Origin: Arthrobacter sp. PsM3
GTDB lineage: Bacteria; Actinomycetota; Actinomycetes; Actinomycetales; Micrococcaceae
Assembly (NCBI RefSeq): GCF_030433895.1
Contig: NZ_JARUXE010000010.1
Span: 1 to 64,000, forward strand
Length of the DNA stretch: 64,000 nt
Direction: 5' to 3'
A program made the position numbers and the translations under genes. This document shows, piece after piece, positions 17,012 to 25,475 of the stretch (positions are counted from its first letter, which is position 1; the number at the start of each line of letters is the position of its first letter). The notes below the pieces were generated by a model that had not been told where the DNA came from, did not search any database, and saw only the letters and a program-made list of their open reading frames with translations.

Positions 17012-18388
17012 ATGGCTACCAAAACTTCTTCCCGGGCCTCCAAGGCGCCGGGCTACAAATGCGCCGAGTGCGGCTGGACCACGGCCAAATGGGTGGGCCG
17101 CTGCGGCGAGTGCCAGGCCTGGGGCAGCGTTGAGGAAACCGGGGGCGCCGTGGCGCGCACGACGGCGGCCGCCGCCGTGCTGGAGCCGGCCCGCCGGATC
17201 TCGGAGGTGGACGCCAGTTCCGCGGCGTTCCTCCCCACCGGCGTGGACGAACTCGACCGGGTGCTCGGCGGCGGGCTCGTCCCCGGCGCCGTGATCCTGC
17301 TGGCGGGCGAACCCGGCGTCGGCAAGTCCACCCTCCTGCTGGACGTCGCGGCCAAGTTTGCCCGCACCGCCCAGGACGTCCTCTACATCACCGGCGAAGA
17401 ATCCGCCGCGCAGGTCAAGCTCCGCGCGGACCGGATCGACGCCGTCGCCGAATCCCTGTACCTCTCCGCTGAAACGGACCTCGGCCAGGCCCTGGGCCAG
17501 GTGGAGAAGCTGGAGCCGCGACTGCTGATCGTGGACTCCGTGCAAACGCTGAGCAGCGCCGATGTCGAGGGCAGCGCCGGCGGCGTCTCGCAGGTCCGCG
17601 AGGTCGCCGCCTCCCTGATCGCCGCGGCCAAGCGCCGAAATATGACCACCCTGCTGGTGGGCCATGTGACCAAGGACGGTTCCATCGCCGGGCCCCGGCT
17701 GCTGGAGCACCTGGTTGACGTGGTGTGCCAGTTCGAGGGCGAGCGCCACTCCCGGCTGCGGCTGCTGCGGGCCGTCAAAAACCGGTACGGCCCCACCGAC
17801 GACGTCGGCTGCTTCGACCTGAACGAGGACGGGATCGTGGGTCTGGCCGATCCGAGCGGATTGTTCGTGTCCCGGACCAAGGAACCCGTGTCCGGGACCT
17901 GCATCACGGTCACCCTCGAGGGTCGCCGGCCGCTGCTGGCAGAGGTGCAGTCCCTGCTGGCCGAAAGTGCCAACGCGCAGCCCCGGCGGGCCACCAGCGG
18001 GCTGGACAGTTCGCGGGTGGCAATGCTGCTGGCTGTCCTCCAGCAGCGGGCCGGCTGCCTGCTGAACAAGGACGACTCCTACGTCGCAACCGTCGGCGGC
18101 GTGAAACTCAGCGAGCCCGCCACTGACCTCGCCGTCGCGCTCGCCGTGGCATCGGCCAAGGCCAGGAAACCCCTGCCCCAGCGGCTCATCGCGTTTGGCG
18201 AAGTGGGCCTGGCCGGTGAGGTCCGTCCGGTGCCCGGCATCAACCAGCGGATCCAGGAGGCCCACCGGCTCGGGTTCACCCACGCCCTGGTGCCCGCCAG
18301 CCCGAACGGCCCGGGGCCGGTGCCGGCGGGCTTCTCCGTCCGGGAAGTCGGGCACCTCACCGAGGCCCTGGACCTGCTGATCGGCTGA
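17012..18388 (+). CDS. radA: DNA repair protein RadA
   Basis: A 458-residue RecA-like ATPase that helps process recombination branches. The zinc finger uses Cys17, Cys20, Cys31 and Cys34. Walker A is GEPGVGKST (99-107). The RadA-specific motif appears as KNRYG in place of the common KNRFG. The C-terminal Lon-protease-like domain has FGEVGLAGEVRPVPG and lacks a protease active site. Length is typical. It begins the conserved radA-disA-clpC-ftsH backbone, although disA is 13 kb away here. Confidence 0.97.
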   Translation: MATKTSSRASKAPGYKCAECGWTTAKWVGRCGECQAWGSVEETGGAVARTTAAAAVLEPARRISEVDASSAAFLPTGVDELDRVLGGGLVPGAVILLAGEPGVGKSTLLLDVAAKFARTAQDVLYITGEESAAQVKLRADRIDAVAESLYLSAETDLGQALGQVEKLEPRLLIVDSVQTLSSADVEGSAGGVSQVREVAASLIAAAKRRNMTTLLVGHVTKDGSIAGPRLLEHLVDVVCQFEGERHSRLRLLRAVKNRYGPTDDVGCFDLNEDGIVGLADPSGLFVSRTKEPVSGTCITVTLEGRRPLLAEVQSLLAESANAQPRRATSGLDSSRVAMLLAVLQQRAGCLLNKDDSYVATVGGVKLSEPATDLAVALAVASAKARKPLPQRLIAFGEVGLAGEVRPVPGINQRIQEAHRLGFTHALVPASPNGPGPVPAGFSVREVGHLTEALDLLIG

Positions 18389-18499
18389 GACCCGAGGCCT
18401 CAGACCGGTGTCCCCAAGGGCGCCTTAGGACCCTAGCCCCGCCCCGGGTATCCGGCGGAGAATGTGGACCAGGAACGGTCACCGACGGAGGGATCTGCC

Positions 18500-18790
18500 A
18501 TGATGGGTTACTACGGAAACGGCTTCGGCTGGATGTGGCTCTGGGGGCTGCTCCTGCTGATCGGCATCGCCGTGCTGGTACTGCTCGCGGTCCAGCTCTT
18601 CTCCGGCGGGGGCCACCGCAGCGGTGCCGCCCAGCCCGGACCCTACGGCGCGCCGCCCTCTGGCCAGCCGGGGTTCCGCCCGGGCGGAAAAAGCCAGGCA
18701 CGGCTGATCCTGGATGAACGCTTCGCGAGGGGCGAGCTGACCGCCGAACAATACCGCGAGAACCTGAAGGTACTCGGCGAGCAGCAGTAA
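18500..18790 (+). CDS. SHOCT-domain small membrane protein
   Basis: A 96-residue protein. One membrane helix (WMWLWGLLLLIGIAVLVLLAVQL) is followed by a Gly/Pro-rich linker and a C-terminal SHOCT motif (ARLILDERFARGELTAEQYRENLKVL), a short oligomerisation module. ATG 18500 has GGAGGG upstream; the frame is open back to 18464. Its TAA overlaps the ATG of the multicopper oxidase by one base, so it probably works with the copper genes. Such small proteins often accompany copper-resistance operons. Confidence 0.85.
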   Translation: MMGYYGNGFGWMWLWGLLLLIGIAVLVLLAVQLFSGGGHRSGAAQPGPYGAPPSGQPGFRPGGKSQARLILDERFARGELTAEQYRENLKVLGEQQ

Positions 18791-20271
18791 TGCGCCCGGT
18801 CAGCCGACGCGAGGCCCTGCTGCTGGGCGGCCTGGGCACGGCAGCCACAGTGGCCGGGGGCGCCGGGCTGTGGTGGTCTCTGGCCTCCACGCCGCAGCCG
18901 CTCGGCGGTGCAGGGCCCGCACAAGGTCCCGAGCTGCGCAGTCCCGCCGAACTTCGCAGCACCGACGGCAGGCTCCAGCTCACCCTCGACGCCGCACGCG
19001 GACAGGCTGAACTCGGCGGCCGCACGGCCAGGCCCCTCACCTACAACGGCATCTTCCCGGGCCCCACCCTCCGCCTGAGGCCGGGCGATGAGCTCGCCGT
19101 CAGGCTGGTGAACCACCTCGACGAACCCACGAACCTGCACGTCCACGGCCTCCATGTGTCCCCGCAGGGCAACGGCGACAACGTCTTCATCGCGATCGCG
19201 CCCGGAGAAGGGCACGACTACAGCTACCGGCTGCCGGCGGACCATCCCCCGGGCGTGTACTGGTACCACCCGCATCACCACGGCATGGTCGCGGACCAGA
19301 TCTTCGCCGGAGTGTTCGGTGCGATCATTGTCCAGGACCCGGAAGCCATCCCCGCAAGCAGGGAACGGGTCCTGCTCGTCTCGGACACCACCCTGGACAA
19401 CGCCGGGAACATCGCCGCGGTGTCACCCATGGGACGCGTGGCGGGCCGGGAAGGAGAGCTGCTCCTGCTCAACGGTCAGAGCAGCCCGCTCCTCACAGCC
19501 CGCCCGGGGGAACGGGAGCGGTGGCGGATCATCAACGCCTGCGTGGCCCGCTTCCTTCGGCTCCGGCTTGACGGGCAGCAGCTGCAGCTGATCGGCATGG
19601 ATTCGGGCCGGTCCGCGGAACCCGAACCCGTGCAGGAGCTCCTGCTGGCGCCGGGCAACCGGGCGGACCTGCTGGTCACCGCCGCCGCCGGCGACTCCGT
19701 ACTGCAGGCCCTCCCCTACGACCGCGGCGCCATGCCGGGAATGATGGGGCAGGGTCCGGGCCCCGCCCGCAGGGTGGCCGCGCTGGCGGGATTCCGGGTC
19801 ACCGGCGAATCCACGACGCCGGCTGGTGCTGTCCCGGCGCGGCCGGCCCCGGAGGACCTCCGCAACGCGGCCGTGGCCGCCCGCCGGCAGCTGACCCTGG
19901 CCATGGGTGCGGGGCCCGGAGGCCCGGGCGGTGGAATGGGCGCCATGATGCGGTTCACCATCAACGGCCGTGAATTCAGCGACGCGCGCACGGACACAAT
20001 CGTCGCGGCCGGAACCGTCGAGGAATGGACGCTTGTTAACACCAGCCCCATGGACCACCCCTTCCACCTGCATGTCTGGCCGATGCAGCTGCTCGAGGAC
20101 AACGGCCGGTCACTGGGTTCCGTGGTCATGCGGGACGTCGTGAACGTGCGGGCGAACGGACACGCCACGGTCAGGATCGCGTTCCGCGACTTCAGTGGCC
20201 GCTCGGTCTACCACTGCCACATCCTGGACCACGAGGACCTGGGCATGATGGGCGTGATCGAGGTCCGCTGA
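18790..20271 (+). CDS. Multicopper oxidase family protein (Tat-exported)
   Basis: A 493-residue oxidase. The N-terminus SRREALLLGG is a twin-arginine signal. Copper ligands are complete: HVH (117, 119), WYHPHHHG (160-164), HPFHLH near 430 and the type-1/type-3 cluster HCHILDHEDLGMM (His475, Cys476, His477, His481, Met486). Two Met-rich stretches (MPGMMGQG and GGGMGAMM) resemble the Met-rich segments of cuprous oxidases. It likely oxidises Cu(I) outside the membrane, with copB exporting copper. Confidence 0.93.
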   Translation: MRPVSRREALLLGGLGTAATVAGGAGLWWSLASTPQPLGGAGPAQGPELRSPAELRSTDGRLQLTLDAARGQAELGGRTARPLTYNGIFPGPTLRLRPGDELAVRLVNHLDEPTNLHVHGLHVSPQGNGDNVFIAIAPGEGHDYSYRLPADHPPGVYWYHPHHHGMVADQIFAGVFGAIIVQDPEAIPASRERVLLVSDTTLDNAGNIAAVSPMGRVAGREGELLLLNGQSSPLLTARPGERERWRIINACVARFLRLRLDGQQLQLIGMDSGRSAEPEPVQELLLAPGNRADLLVTAAAGDSVLQALPYDRGAMPGMMGQGPGPARRVAALAGFRVTGESTTPAGAVPARPAPEDLRNAAVAARRQLTLAMGAGPGGPGGGMGAMMRFTINGREFSDARTDTIVAAGTVEEWTLVNTSPMDHPFHLHVWPMQLLEDNGRSLGSVVMRDVVNVRANGHATVRIAFRDFSGRSVYHCHILDHEDLGMMGVIEVR

Positions 20272-20293
20272 ACCGACGGACATCTTGCCAAAG

Positions 20294-20310
20294 ATACCCC
20301 CTGGGGGTAT
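20294..20310. promoter_or_regulatory. CsoR-type copper operator of copB
   Basis: ATACCCCCTGGGGGTAT is a perfect inverted repeat about a single base and matches the classic CsoR operator form. It lies in the 85-base gap between the oxidase stop and the copB ATG, 46 bases before that ATG. This also shows that copB does not start at the upstream TTG 20285, which would place the operator in the coding region. Confidence 0.88.
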
Positions 20311-20356
20311 GTTGAAGCTGAGTCCAGGTATCGATGAATCTCCCCGGGAGCGCATC

Positions 20357-22504
20357 ATGGAACATCGGCACAGCAGCCAGGCCGTCGGCGGCCGGCAGCC
20401 GAACCGCCAGCACGAAATCAGCAGCGGGCACAGCACCGGCGCCGGCCCGCACGGAAGCGGCGCGCATGGAACCGGCCCGGACCACCGGCCAGACGACGAG
20501 CACCTTGTGCACAGCCATGGCCAGCACGCCGGCCACAGCGTCGCGATGTTCAAGAACAGGTTCTGGCTGACCCTCATCCTGGCCGTCCCGGTGGTCTTCT
20601 TCAGCCCGATGTTCGGGGACCTCCTCGGCTACCAGCCACCGATTTTCCCCGGCTCCGCCTGGATTCCGCCCGTTCTGGGGACAGTCATCTTCTTCTACGG
20701 CGGGAAGCCGTTCCTCAGAGGGGGCCTGAATGAGCTGAAAACCCGCAAGCCGGGGATGATGCTGCTGATCGCCATGGCCATCACCGTCGCCTTCACCGCC
20801 TCGTGGGTGACAACGCTGGAGATCGGCGGCTTCGACCTCGACTTCTGGTGGGAACTGGCCCTGCTGGTGGACATCATGCTGCTGGGGCACTGGATCGAGA
20901 TGCGCGCGCTCGGCTCGGCCCAGGGCGCCCTGGACGCCCTCGCGGCGCTCCTGCCGGACGAGGCCGAACGCATTACCGGGTCCGGCACCGAGACCGTCAG
21001 CGTGTCCGAACTCAGCAGCGGCGACACCATCCTGGTCCGCTCCGGCGCGCGGATGCCGGCGGACGGAACTGTGATCGAGGGGCAGGCCGAATTCGACGAA
21101 TCGATGATCACGGGCGAGTCAAAGACCGTCCTTCGCTCCCCCGGCGACCCGGTGGTCGCAGGAACCATCGCCACGGACAACAGCATCCGCGTCCGGGTAA
21201 CCGCCATCGGCGAGGACACCGCACTCGCCGGAATCAAGCGGCTCGTGGCCGAGGCCCAGGCCTCCTCCTCGCGCGCCCAGGCCCTCGCGGACCGTGCCGC
21301 CGCCTTCCTGTTCTACTTCGCCGCCGGGGCGGGCGTTATCACCTTTGTCGTCTGGACCCTGCTGGGCAGCATGCCCGACGCCGTGGAACGCACCGTGACG
21401 GTGCTGGTGATCGCCTGCCCGCACGCCCTGGGCCTCGCCATCCCGCTGGTCATCGCGATCTCCACGGAACGGGCAGCCCGGGCCGGAGTGCTGATCAAGA
21501 ACCGGATGGCACTCGAGCGGATGCGGACAGTCGACGTCGTGCTGTTCGACAAGACAGGGACCCTGACCAGGGGCGAGCCGGAACTGAAGGACGTTGCCGC
21601 CGCCGCAGGAACGGGCACGGACGAGCTGCTCGCCCTGGCCGCCGCGGCGGAGTCGGACAGCGAGCACCCGCTGGCCCGGGCGATCGTGGCGGCCGCGCGC
21701 GGCCGCGGGCTTTCCGTGCCGCGCGCGACCGACTTCACCTCCCTGACCGGCCGCGGTGTCCGCGCCACGATCGGCGGCCGGACGGTCGGGGTGGGCGGCC
21801 CTGCGCTGCTGAGGGAACTGCGGGCAGACGAACCCCCGGAACTCGCCGCCGCCACTGCTGCCTGGCGGGACCGGGGCGCGGCGGTGCTCCATGTGGTGGA
21901 CGGCAACACCGTGCTGGGTGCCGTGAGCCTTGATGACGCTGTCCGCCCGGAGTCCCGCCAGGCCGTCGCGGCGCTGCAGCGCCGGGGCGTCAAGGTGGCC
22001 ATGATCACCGGTGACGCACGTCAGGTGGCCCAGGCCGTGGCCGCCGAGCTGAACATCGATGAGGTCTTCGCCGAGGTCCTCCCGGCGGACAAGGACAAGA
22101 AGGTGGCCGAACTCCAGTCCCGCGGGCTCCGGGTGGCAATGGTGGGCGACGGCGTCAACGACTCCCCCGCCCTGGCCCGCGCCGAGGTGGGAATCGCCAT
22201 CGGTGGCGGTACCGACGTGGCGGTGGAGTCCGCCGGGGTGGTCCTCGCCGGGAACGACCCCCGGGCGGTGCTTTCCATGGTGGACCTGTCCCTGGCCAGC
22301 TACCGGAAGATGTGGCAGAACCTCGTCTGGGCCACGGGCTACAACATCATCGCGGTGCCGCTGGCCGCCGGTGTCCTGGCCTTTGCCGGGGTCGTCCTCT
22401 CCCCCGCCGCGGGCGCCGTCCTGATGTCCGCCTCGACGATCGTGGTGGCGCTCAATGCCCAGCTGCTGCGCCGCCTGAAACTCAACCCCGCCGAAGCGAA
22501 CTGA
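20357..22504 (+). CDS. copB: Copper-translocating P-type ATPase, CopB type
   Basis: A 715-residue P1B ATPase. The N-terminal 60 residues are His-rich with no CxxC domain. The transmembrane metal site is CPH (VIACPHALGLAIP), typical of the P1B-3 subgroup that exports Cu(II)/Ag(I). The phosphorylation site is DKTGTLT, the actuator motif is TGES, and the hinge is GDGVNDSPAL. The chosen ATG has GGAG six bases upstream and leaves the CsoR operator in the promoter. Confidence 0.95.
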   Translation: MEHRHSSQAVGGRQPNRQHEISSGHSTGAGPHGSGAHGTGPDHRPDDEHLVHSHGQHAGHSVAMFKNRFWLTLILAVPVVFFSPMFGDLLGYQPPIFPGSAWIPPVLGTVIFFYGGKPFLRGGLNELKTRKPGMMLLIAMAITVAFTASWVTTLEIGGFDLDFWWELALLVDIMLLGHWIEMRALGSAQGALDALAALLPDEAERITGSGTETVSVSELSSGDTILVRSGARMPADGTVIEGQAEFDESMITGESKTVLRSPGDPVVAGTIATDNSIRVRVTAIGEDTALAGIKRLVAEAQASSSRAQALADRAAAFLFYFAAGAGVITFVVWTLLGSMPDAVERTVTVLVIACPHALGLAIPLVIAISTERAARAGVLIKNRMALERMRTVDVVLFDKTGTLTRGEPELKDVAAAAGTGTDELLALAAAAESDSEHPLARAIVAAARGRGLSVPRATDFTSLTGRGVRATIGGRTVGVGGPALLRELRADEPPELAAATAAWRDRGAAVLHVVDGNTVLGAVSLDDAVRPESRQAVAALQRRGVKVAMITGDARQVAQAVAAELNIDEVFAEVLPADKDKKVAELQSRGLRVAMVGDGVNDSPALARAEVGIAIGGGTDVAVESAGVVLAGNDPRAVLSMVDLSLASYRKMWQNLVWATGYNIIAVPLAAGVLAFAGVVLSPAAGAVLMSASTIVVALNAQLLRRLKLNPAEAN

Positions 22505-22517
22505 GCCGGGGAGTCCC

Positions 22518-23153
22518 ATGCCGGAGAGCACCCCCCGCAGTCCCTCGTTCGGAAGATCCTTCGCCCGGGCGGGTCCGCGGATGGACGCCCGCGGGGCAAC
22601 GGAGCACCGCCGCCGTCTCCTGGCCGCGGCGCACGGCGCCGTCGTCGAAATCGGGGCGGGCTACGGGGCGACCTTCCCGCTCTACCCTTGCGCGGTGACC
22701 GGCGTGCTTGCCCTCGAACCGGACCCGACCCTCCGGGCGCTCGCGCTGGCCGCCGCGGCCAGGGCGCCGGTGCCGGTCACCGTGGAGGACGGCGTGGCGG
22801 AAGCGCTACCGACGGCGGACGCCTCGGTCGACGTCGTCGTGTCCAGCCTGGTACTGTGCAGCGTCGCGGACCAGCCCGCGGCGCTGGCGGAGGTGGTCCG
22901 GGTCCTGCGGCCTGGCGGCCTTTTGCTGTTCTATGAACACGTCCGCTCGGAGCACCGGGTGCTGGCGGCGGCCGAAGACCTGCTCACGCCGCTGTGGAGC
23001 CGGATGGCAGGCGGCTGCCACCCGAACCGGGACACCCCCGCCACGATCGCAGCGGCGGGCCTCACGGTACAGGGACTGGAGCGCTTCGGCTTTTCGGTCC
23101 TGCCCGGCAACCCGCGGCTGGCCCACGTGCTAGGGGTGGCCAGCAAACCCTGA
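22518..23153 (+). CDS. Class I SAM-dependent methyltransferase
   Basis: A 211-residue methyltransferase of the UbiE/Methyltransf_11 type. Motif I is VVEIGAGYGATFPLY, the acidic residue is in LALEPDPTLR, and motifs II/III appear as ASVDVVVSSLVLCSVADQPAALAEVVRVLRPGGLLLFYEHVRS. The C-terminal WSRMAGGCHPNRDTPATI fits small-molecule methylases. It starts 13 bases after copB, so it is in the copper operon; its substrate and any copper role are unknown. Confidence 0.88.
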   Translation: MPESTPRSPSFGRSFARAGPRMDARGATEHRRRLLAAAHGAVVEIGAGYGATFPLYPCAVTGVLALEPDPTLRALALAAAARAPVPVTVEDGVAEALPTADASVDVVVSSLVLCSVADQPAALAEVVRVLRPGGLLLFYEHVRSEHRVLAAAEDLLTPLWSRMAGGCHPNRDTPATIAAAGLTVQGLERFGFSVLPGNPRLAHVLGVASKP

Positions 23154-23177
23154 GCTCAATCCCGGCACGCGCCTCCG

Positions 23178-23202
23178 GGACCCGGACGTTTCAGCCGGGT
23201 CC
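23178..23202. terminator. Hairpin between convergent genes
   Basis: GGACCCGG and CCGGGTCC form a perfect 8-bp stem with a nine-base loop between the methyltransferase and CtaG-like stops. No clear U-tract. Confidence 0.5.
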
Positions 23203-23220
23203 TCATTGAATCGACGAAGG

Positions 23221-24150
23221 TCAGCCGCCCCCGCGCAAGTGCTGGAAGTTCAGTTCATCGAGCTGCTGGTCCGTCAGGTCATCGAAACTGCGGGCCTCGC
23301 GTTTGTCGCTCCGGGAGAAACGCATGAACATCAGGATGATGAGGGGCAGGTCCACTATTTCGCAGATGAACCAGAGGAAGTCTCCCGCCAGCTGCTGGTC
23401 GCGCAGGGCACCCGGGAACCAGGTCAAGCTGGACTGCGTCGTCATGACGTGATCGAGCACCTGCCCGTTCAGGCGCAGCAGGATCCCGGGGACCGCATCG
23501 ATCAGCAGTTCAATGAAGACGAAGACGATCTCCAGCGTGATGTAGGCGCTCGAGCGCTGGAAGTCCGCTTCCTCGATGATTGGAAGTGCCATGAGCAGGC
23601 CCAGCAACGGTACCCCGATGGTCAGAAGGGCCCCGGCAAATGGATCGGCGCGCAACGTGTAGAACGCCGGGGTCAGGAATGTGGAGAAGAGCGCCAGCCC
23701 CAGCAGCGGCGCGACCATTGAGTTGCTCACAAACCGCACCAATGGGTTGGCGAGGGCACCGTTCAGCCGTGTGATGCCCCGCGGTGGCAGGGCCGCGCGG
23801 GCCAGGGAGATCGGCTTGCCGAGGCCGATCAGCAGGGGCACGACGAAGAGGAGCAGGGAAATCTTGAGCGTGAACGCCCAGCGCAACTGGGCGCTGTATA
23901 CGCCGGGGAACCCGCACGTGATCAACGCGAGTGACCCCAGGCCCAGGAGATAGAACGCCAGGGTCCGCCACAGCGGCCAGCGGCGCCCGCGGGCGGCTGC
24001 GGCCTTAAGACCCAGCGCGTAGAGCACCCCGGAGCCGCCGATCATCACCAAGGCGGCCCAGTCAATCCGCCAGGCGCTCACAATTTCGTCAAGGGGTGGC
24101 ACCGGCCCATGATAGCGCCGCAACCTTGGGGGACGCCCACCGGGATTCAT
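23221..24150 (-). CDS. CtaG-type cytochrome c oxidase assembly membrane protein
   Basis: A 309-residue polytopic protein of the caa3_CtaG family (PF09678), with about seven membrane helices. The LRWAFTLKISLLLFVVPLLIGLGKPISL segment and the C-terminal TWFPGALRDQQLAGDFLWFICEIVDLPLIILMF are the family hallmarks. Members assist copper delivery to the terminal oxidase. It sits next to copper-resistance genes, in convergent orientation. GTG 24102 is an alternative start, which would remove a charged Pro/Arg-rich N-terminus. Confidence 0.88.
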   Translation of the reverse strand: MNPGGRPPRLRRYHGPVPPLDEIVSAWRIDWAALVMIGGSGVLYALGLKAAAARGRRWPLWRTLAFYLLGLGSLALITCGFPGVYSAQLRWAFTLKISLLLFVVPLLIGLGKPISLARAALPPRGITRLNGALANPLVRFVSNSMVAPLLGLALFSTFLTPAFYTLRADPFAGALLTIGVPLLGLLMALPIIEEADFQRSSAYITLEIVFVFIELLIDAVPGILLRLNGQVLDHVMTTQSSLTWFPGALRDQQLAGDFLWFICEIVDLPLIILMFMRFSRSDKREARSFDDLTDQQLDELNFQHLRGGG

Positions 24151-24187
24151 TGGCCGTCCGCCGGCCGCGAGGCCGCGACACGCGAAA

Positions 24188-24216
24188 GGGACGCCTGCCG
24201 CAACGGCAGACGCCCC
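24188..24216 (-). terminator. Terminator of the desaturase operon
   Basis: On the minus strand GGGGCGTCTGCCG pairs with CGGCAGGCGTCCC (two G-T pairs) around a TTG loop and is followed by CTTTCG. It lies 35 bases beyond the desaturase stop. Confidence 0.75.
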
Positions 24217-24250
24217 TTCCGCTAATCAGTCAAACCGGTTTAAGCCGGCG

Positions 24251-25462
24251 CTAGGCCTTTTTGGGCGGCAGCGCCAGCTTGAAGACCTTCGCCCAGGTGG
24301 AGCCGACCTGCTTCCAGATCGGACCCGTGGTGTACGGCAGGCCGTAGCGCTTGCAGATTTCCTGCACCTTGGGAGCCACCTCGGCGTAGCGGTTGGACGG
24401 GATGTCCGGGAAGAGGTGGTGCTCGATCTGGTGCGAGAGGTTGCCCGTCATCAGGTGCATGAACTTGGACCCGGAAATATTGGCCGAACCGATCATCTGC
24501 CGGACGTACCAGTCACCGCGGGTCTCGCCTTCCACCATTTCCTCGGTGAAGGTGTCGGTCCCCTCAGGGAAGTGGCCGCAGAAGATCACCGCGTGCGCCC
24601 AGACGTTCCGGACCGCGTTGGCCGTCAGGGTGCCGTACAGCGCCTGCTTGCCGGAGCCGGTGAGCATGGCCACGGCGGGAGTGGCGGCGTAGTCCTTGGT
24701 GAACTGCGTGAGGGCCTTGCGTCCAAGGGCCTTGAGGTCCTTGGTGAGGGCCTCCTTGGACTTCTTGCCCTCTTTGTAGTCGTTCAGCTCGAGATCGTAG
24801 ATCGCGATGCCCCACTCGAAGACCGGCGCCAGAATCGCGTTGTAGAGCGGGTTGCCGAGGTTGAACGGCTTCCACTCCTGCTGGGCGTCCATCCGCAGCA
24901 GGTTGTACCCGACGTCGTTGTCCTTGCCGACGACGTTGGTCCAGCGGTGGTGCAGGTCGTTGTGGGTGTGCTGCCAGGAGCGCGCCGGGGTGACGAAGTC
25001 CCACTCCCAGGTGGTGGAGTGGATGTCCGGGTCCCGCATCCAGTCCCACTGGCCGTGCAGGATGTTGTGCCCGAGCTCCATGTTTTCCAGGATCTTGGCG
25101 AAGCTGAGCAGCGTGGTGCCGGCGACCCAGGCGGCCTTGTTCTTGCTGACCAGGAGCGTGGCACGGCCGGAGATCTCCAGCCCGCGCTGGATCTTGATCA
25201 TCCGGCGGATGTAGGCGGCATCGGACGCTCCGCGCTTGGCGAGGATGTCGTCCTTGATGGCGTCGAGTTCGCGGCCCAGCTCGGCGACCTGCTCGTCGGA
25301 GAGGTGCGCGGCAGCCGGCGGGCGGACAGTCGGGCTGCCGGTCTCGGCGAGGGCGCCGGGCCGCGTCTTCACGGCAGCCGGAGCCTTGGCAGAGCCGGTG
25401 CCGGCTTTGTCGGATGCAGCGCCGTCGTCGGAAACGTCAGGCTTGTCGGAAACAATCGTCAT
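24251..25462 (-). CDS. Membrane fatty acid (acyl-CoA) desaturase
   Basis: A 403-residue di-iron desaturase. The three histidine boxes are GHNILHGQWDW, HTHNDLHHRW and HQIEHHLFPD, between hydrophobic segments, as in mycobacterial DesA3-type enzymes that introduce a double bond into acyl chains. ATG 25462 has GAGGAG upstream and is preferred over the first possible start at 25516, which overlaps the reductase gene. It follows the ferredoxin reductase by 13 bases; that protein should supply electrons. Confidence 0.94.
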   Translation of the reverse strand: MTIVSDKPDVSDDGAASDKAGTGSAKAPAAVKTRPGALAETGSPTVRPPAAAHLSDEQVAELGRELDAIKDDILAKRGASDAAYIRRMIKIQRGLEISGRATLLVSKNKAAWVAGTTLLSFAKILENMELGHNILHGQWDWMRDPDIHSTTWEWDFVTPARSWQHTHNDLHHRWTNVVGKDNDVGYNLLRMDAQQEWKPFNLGNPLYNAILAPVFEWGIAIYDLELNDYKEGKKSKEALTKDLKALGRKALTQFTKDYAATPAVAMLTGSGKQALYGTLTANAVRNVWAHAVIFCGHFPEGTDTFTEEMVEGETRGDWYVRQMIGSANISGSKFMHLMTGNLSHQIEHHLFPDIPSNRYAEVAPKVQEICKRYGLPYTTGPIWKQVGSTWAKVFKLALPPKKA

Positions 25463-25475
25463 GCGGTGGTACTCC

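Noticed and set aside
16010..18355. A 781-codon minus-strand frame opposite the FUSC gene and radA
   Set aside because: It is antisense to two well-supported genes, has low-complexity Arg/Gln/Pro-rich sequence and no domain; long shadow frames are normal in high-GC DNA.
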